NCBI GenBank assembly: GCA_937967465.1
Contig: CALBSW010000149.1
Coordinates: forward strand, 1-10,769
DNA length: 10,769 nt
Source: an uncultured Flavobacteriales bacterium
GTDB lineage: Bacteria; Bacteroidota; Bacteroidia; Flavobacteriales_D; Sanyastnellaceae
Direction: 5' to 3'
Shown: one piece after another, positions 7,732 to 10,769 of the stretch
Numbering within the stretch: the first letter of the stretch is position 1
Layout of the letters: each line of letters opens with the position of its first letter
Translations under genes and position numbers: made by a program
Notes under the pieces: model-generated
The model's database searches: none
Seen by the model: the letters and a program-made list of their open reading frames with translations, nothing else
Told to the model about the DNA's origin: nothing

Positions 7732-8780
7732 GCGACACCCTGAAGCACCCGACACTCGTCGTCACGGGCATCACCGGTTTTCTCGGAGGTCACGTGGCGC
7801 TCGAAGCCCTGCGTCGCGGACACCACGTCCGTGGCACCTTGCGCAACCTGGACCGGGCAGACCATGTGCGCACCGTCCTTCAAACCGCTTTGGGGGAGGA
7901 TGCGAAAGGGGCCTTGTCCCGGCTGTCGTTCCATGAAGCCGACCTGCTGTCTTCCGATGGCTGGGCCGACATCGTGCGTGGGGCGGATGCCGTGATGCAC
8001 GTCGCCTCGCCCTTCCCCCTGGGTGTCCCCAAGCAGGAGTCGGACCTCGTGGAACCCGCCCGACAGGGCGTCCGTCACGTGGTCGAAGCCTGCATCGAAT
8101 CCGGCGTTCCCCGCCTCGTCCAGACCTCGTCCTCGGTCGCCATCATGTATGGGCATGGCCGGGACCGGATGTCCTTTGACGAACGCGATTGGACCGACCT
8201 CGGCGGCGACATGATCTCCGCCTACATCAAGAGCAAGACCCTGGCGGAACTCGACCTCTGGATGATGGCCAAGGCCCATCCCGAACTGGTGGTGTCCACC
8301 GTCAATCCCGGCTTCATTCTCGGCCCGGTCCTCGACCCGATGGATGCCGGGACGAGCTGCGACGTGATCCTGAAAATGATGCGCGGCGACTATCCTGGCG
8401 TGCCCAAACTCGGCTACCCGACCGTGGACGTGCGGGATGTGGTCGACCTCCAATTCCACGTCCTCGACGACGCGGACGCCGGGGGCGAGCGCTATGCCGC
8501 CACCGAAAGCACCTTGCCCTTCCGCGCCATGGCGCAGGCGGTCAAATCCGCCCACCCCGCAGCAGCCAGGAAAGTCGGCACGAAAGAGCTGCCGAACTGG
8601 TTTCTGAAAGTCTTCGCGCTGTTCGAACCCACCACCCGCGTCGTGCTGCCCGAGCTCGGATACATGCCTGAGGTCTCCCACGACAAGGCCACCCGCCGCT
8701 ACGGCTGGACACCACGGCCAGCTGCAGAGGCCGCCGTCGCCACAGCAGACAGCCTGATCGCACTCGGTCACCTCCGTTGA
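7728..8780 (+). CDS. Extended SDR oxidoreductase, dihydroflavonol-4-reductase-like (NAD-dependent epimerase/dehydratase family)
   Basis: This 350-residue cytoplasmic enzyme has an N-terminal Rossmann fold with the nucleotide-binding motif TGITGFLGG (residues 13-21, TGxxGxxG) and basic residues downstream (R36, R39, R43) that may favour NADPH. The catalytic set is present: a serine cluster at 134-136 (QTSSSVAI) and YIKSK, giving Tyr166 and Lys170. HVASPFP (91-97) and VNPGFILGP (192-200) are typical of the dihydroflavonol reductase/cinnamoyl-CoA reductase/aldehyde reductase branch, so reduction of an aldehyde or ketone is likely; the substrate is unknown. The frame is open further upstream, but the ATG at 7728 is preferred: it overlaps the pump stop as ATGA, and the Rossmann strand begins just after it. 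The coupling suggests it belongs to the efflux operon. Residues near 290-315 (LPNWFLKVFALF) resemble the C-terminal substrate-binding part of the family. Confidence 0.9.
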   Translation: MSDTLKHPTLVVTGITGFLGGHVALEALRRGHHVRGTLRNLDRADHVRTVLQTALGEDAKGALSRLSFHEADLLSSDGWADIVRGADAVMHVASPFPLGVPKQESDLVEPARQGVRHVVEACIESGVPRLVQTSSSVAIMYGHGRDRMSFDERDWTDLGGDMISAYIKSKTLAELDLWMMAKAHPELVVSTVNPGFILGPVLDPMDAGTSCDVILKMMRGDYPGVPKLGYPTVDVRDVVDLQFHVLDDADAGGERYAATESTLPFRAMAQAVKSAHPAAARKVGTKELPNWFLKVFALFEPTTRVVLPELGYMPEVSHDKATRRYGWTPRPAAEAAVATADSLIALGHLR

Positions 8781-8805
8781 TTCCTCCCTGAGCGAACTAC
8801 CTTCG
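8776..8805 (+). promoter_or_regulatory. Weak Bacteroidota-type promoter candidate before purF
   Basis: GTTG (8776-8779), 18 bases, then TACCTTCG (8798-8805). Each element differs by one base from the TTTG / TAnnTTTG consensus. The -33 half lies over the stop codon of the SDR gene. Transcription would begin near 8811, giving a leader of about 20 bases. It is less convincing than the promoter before the regulator gene, and read-through from the efflux operon is also possible. Confidence 0.4.
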
Positions 8806-8809
8806 CGCC

Positions 8810-8825
8810 ACCGGGACATCCCGGT
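8810..8825. promoter_or_regulatory. Perfect 7-bp dyad just upstream of purF
   Basis: ACCGGGA (8810-8816), two bases CA, then TCCCGGT (8819-8825), ending six bases before the start codon. In DNA it could be an operator at the probable transcription start. In RNA, six G-C-rich pairs closing an ACAT tetraloop could mask the translation start. No U-tract follows, so a terminator for the upstream operon is less likely. No binding protein can be named. Confidence 0.45.
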
Positions 8826-8831
8826 CATCCG

Positions 8832-10733
8832 ATGAGTGACCTCCTCCAACACGAGTGCGGCATCGCACTGCTCCGGCTGAAAAAGCCGCTTCAGTACTAC
8901 ATCGACACGTACGGCACGGCCTTTTACGGCCTCAACAAGATGTACCTGCTGATGGAGAAGCAGCGGAACCGGGGACAAGACGGCGTCGGCCTTGCCAACG
9001 TCAAACTGGACGTCCCTCCGGGTCACCGCTACCTGAGCCGTTCCCGATCGACGGCCAAGCAGCCCATCGAAGACCTCTTCGCCCAGGTCATGGGCCGCTT
9101 TGCCGACACGCGGGAGCACCATCCGGAGCGCCTCAAGGACGCCGAATTCCTCCAAAAGGAATTCGCCTTCACCGGAGAAGTCTTTCTCGGCCACCTCCGC
9201 TACGGCACCTATGGCCGCAACACCATCGAGCGCGTTCACCCGTTCCTCCGCCAGAACAATTGGCGGAGCCGCACCCTCGCCCTGGCCGGCAATTTCAACC
9301 TGACCAACGTCGACGAGCTGTTCGAGAAGCTGGTTGAATTGGGCCAACACCCCAAGGAGAAAGCCGACACGGTCACGGTGCTGGAAAAGGTGGGGCACTT
9401 CCTCGACGAAGAAGTCGAAACCCAATTCCGCGCCCTCAAGGAGGCCGGACACGAAAACGCCGAAATCAGCCAGCTCATCCCCGACCGCATGGACGTGGGG
9501 CAAGTGCTCCAGCGCGCCTCACACAGTTGGGATGGCGGATACGTCATGGGCGGCATCATCGGCACCGGGGACGCCTTCATCACCCGCGACCCCAACGGCA
9601 TCCGCCCTTGCTTCTGGTACGAAGACGATGAGGTGGTGGTCGCCGCCTCCGAGCGCCCGGTCATCCAGACGGCGTTCAATGCGCCGACCGAGGCTGTCAA
9701 GGAACTCCAGCCGGGCGAAGGCCTCATCATCAGTCGGAACGGCCAAACCAGCCTCGCCCAAGTCCGGCCGGCAGAACAGCGCACCCCCTGCAGTTTCGAG
9801 CGGATCTACTTCTCCCGTGGCAACGACGCGGACATTTACCGCGAACGCATGGCGCTCGGGGAATCCCTGGTGCCCCGCGTTCTGGAGGCCATCGAGCACG
9901 ACATCGATTCCGCCGTCTTCAGTTTCATCCCCAACACCGCCGAGACCTCGTTCTACGGCCTCGTGAAGGGCATGGAAAAGCACGTCAACCAAAGCAAGAT
10001 CCAGCGCATCCTCGGACTGGGTTCCAACCCCGAGCCGGACGAAGTCAAAGCCATCCTCGAGGAGCAGCCCCGCGTGGAGAAAATCGCCCTGAAGGACGCC
10101 AAGCTTCGCACCTTCATCGCCGACGATGGCGCACGGGACGACCTCGTCGCCCACGCCTATGACATCACATATGGCACGGTCCAGCGCGGCGAAGACCAGA
10201 TGGTGGTCATCGACGACAGCATCGTCCGGGGCACCACGCTGAAGCGGAGCATCCTCCGCATTCTGGACCGGCTCGGCCCCCGGCGCATCGTCGTGGTCAG
10301 CAGTGCACCGGAGATCCGTTACCCGGACTGCTACGGCATTGACATGGCCCGCATGGGCGATTTCGTGGCCTTCCAAGCCGCCATTGCCCTGCACCGGGAG
10401 CGCGGCAATGAGGCCCTCATCGAATCGGTCTACGAGGCGTGCAAAGCCGAACTGGAAAAGCCGTACGAAACGCAGGAAAACAAGGTTCAGCCCATCTACG
10501 AGAGCCTGACGGAGGACGACACCGCCGCCAAAATCTCCGAGCTGCTGACGCCTGCCGACATGGGTGCGGAAGTCCGCATCATTTTCCAAAGCGTTGCCGG
10601 CCTTCACAAGGCCATCCCCGAGCACAAAGGCGACTGGTACTTCACGGGCAACTTCCCGACGCCGGGCGGCAACCGCGTCGCCAACCGCGCTTTTGTCAAT
10701 TGGAAGGAAGGCCGTTCCGAGCGCGCCTACTGA
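8832..10733 (+). CDS. purF: Amidophosphoribosyltransferase, long Bacteroidota-type form (PurF family)
   Basis: The family makes 5-phosphoribosylamine from PRPP and glutamine, the first committed step of purine synthesis, in the cytoplasm. This protein has 633 residues, against about 470-510 for canonical PurF. The N-terminal Ntn glutaminase begins HECGIALL, so Cys9 is the expected nucleophile after removal of an eight-residue propeptide. Further glutaminase motifs are LGHLRYGTYG (119-128), GNFNLTN (153-159), DGGY (234-237) and RDPNGIRP (252-259). The phosphoribosyltransferase half holds the PRPP loop VVIDDSIVRGTTL (458-470) and the PurF signature SAPEIRYPDCYGIDM (491-505). Extra length lies in the glutaminase region (about 78-115 and 185-225), in a segment near 385-430, and in a C-terminal tail after about 550. 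Some Bacteroidota carry this form alongside a standard PurF, so whether it is the main enzyme here is open. ATG 8832 is chosen because the propeptide fits. Confidence 0.88.
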   Translation: MSDLLQHECGIALLRLKKPLQYYIDTYGTAFYGLNKMYLLMEKQRNRGQDGVGLANVKLDVPPGHRYLSRSRSTAKQPIEDLFAQVMGRFADTREHHPERLKDAEFLQKEFAFTGEVFLGHLRYGTYGRNTIERVHPFLRQNNWRSRTLALAGNFNLTNVDELFEKLVELGQHPKEKADTVTVLEKVGHFLDEEVETQFRALKEAGHENAEISQLIPDRMDVGQVLQRASHSWDGGYVMGGIIGTGDAFITRDPNGIRPCFWYEDDEVVVAASERPVIQTAFNAPTEAVKELQPGEGLIISRNGQTSLAQVRPAEQRTPCSFERIYFSRGNDADIYRERMALGESLVPRVLEAIEHDIDSAVFSFIPNTAETSFYGLVKGMEKHVNQSKIQRILGLGSNPEPDEVKAILEEQPRVEKIALKDAKLRTFIADDGARDDLVAHAYDITYGTVQRGEDQMVVIDDSIVRGTTLKRSILRILDRLGPRRIVVVSSAPEIRYPDCYGIDMARMGDFVAFQAAIALHRERGNEALIESVYEACKAELEKPYETQENKVQPIYESLTEDDTAAKISELLTPADMGAEVRIIFQSVAGLHKAIPEHKGDWYFTGNFPTPGGNRVANRAFVNWKEGRSERAY

Positions 10734-10746
10734 GCACCGCGCCATC

Positions 10747-10765
10747 CGCCTGGCTCCTGCAGGCG
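10747..10765 (+). terminator. Small hairpin after purF, possible terminator cut by window end
   Basis: CGCCTG (10747-10752), a seven-base loop, then CAGGCG (10760-10765), starting 14 bases after the purF stop. Only four bases (TTCC) remain before the window ends, so a U-tract can be neither confirmed nor excluded. The stem is short; it could also be chance in GC-rich sequence. Confidence 0.3.
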
Positions 10766-10769
10766 TTCC

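Noticed and set aside
1..10769. Search for mobile elements, CRISPR arrays, tRNA or rRNA genes, riboswitches
   Set aside because: No transposase or integrase motifs, no regularly spaced repeats and no cloverleaf or conserved rRNA stretches were seen; gaps between genes are all under 100 bases.

Overview
The window is GC-rich and carries seven genes, all on the + strand and tightly packed. It most likely comes from a high-GC member of the Bacteroidota. Four observations support this: a long-form amidophosphoribosyltransferase of the type I associate with that phylum, an RND pump with the C-terminal loop seen in Bacteroidota pumps, a near-consensus Bacteroidota promoter (TTTG/TAnnTTTG type) before the regulator gene, and no recognisable Shine-Dalgarno sequence before any start codon. 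I cannot place it at genus level; a marine flavobacterial relative is a guess.

Layout: (1) 1-491 is the 3' end of a urocanate hydratase gene (histidine degradation). (2) 491-1069 is a pentapeptide-repeat protein whose start codon overlaps the hutU stop by one base. (3) 1070-1163 is a regulatory gap with a Bacteroidota-type promoter and an inverted repeat overlapping its -33 box. (4) 1164-7731 is a complete efflux operon: TetR/AcrR regulator, TolC-like outer-membrane factor, lipoprotein periplasmic adaptor and an RND inner-membrane pump. (5) 7728-8780 is an NAD(P)-dependent extended SDR (dihydroflavonol-4-reductase-like), coupled to the pump gene by an ATGA overlap and therefore probably the fifth gene of the operon. 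(6) 8781-8831 is a short gap with a weak promoter candidate and a perfect 7-bp dyad. (7) 8832-10733 is a 633-residue PurF-type enzyme (purine synthesis). The last 36 bases hold a small hairpin cut close to the window edge.

The efflux genes form a tripartite envelope-spanning pump: RND protein in the inner membrane, lipid-anchored adaptor in the periplasm, TolC-like channel in the outer membrane. The TetR-type protein is encoded first and probably controls its own operon through the inverted repeat. The SDR suggests that a carbonyl compound may be reduced by the same regulon that exports toxic molecules, but that is inference. No mobile element, CRISPR array, tRNA or rRNA was seen. The most interesting points are the SDR in the efflux operon, an apparent extra pair of membrane segments in the pump, its altered proton-relay residues, and the two dyads in the regulatory gaps. 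No wholly new system is evident.
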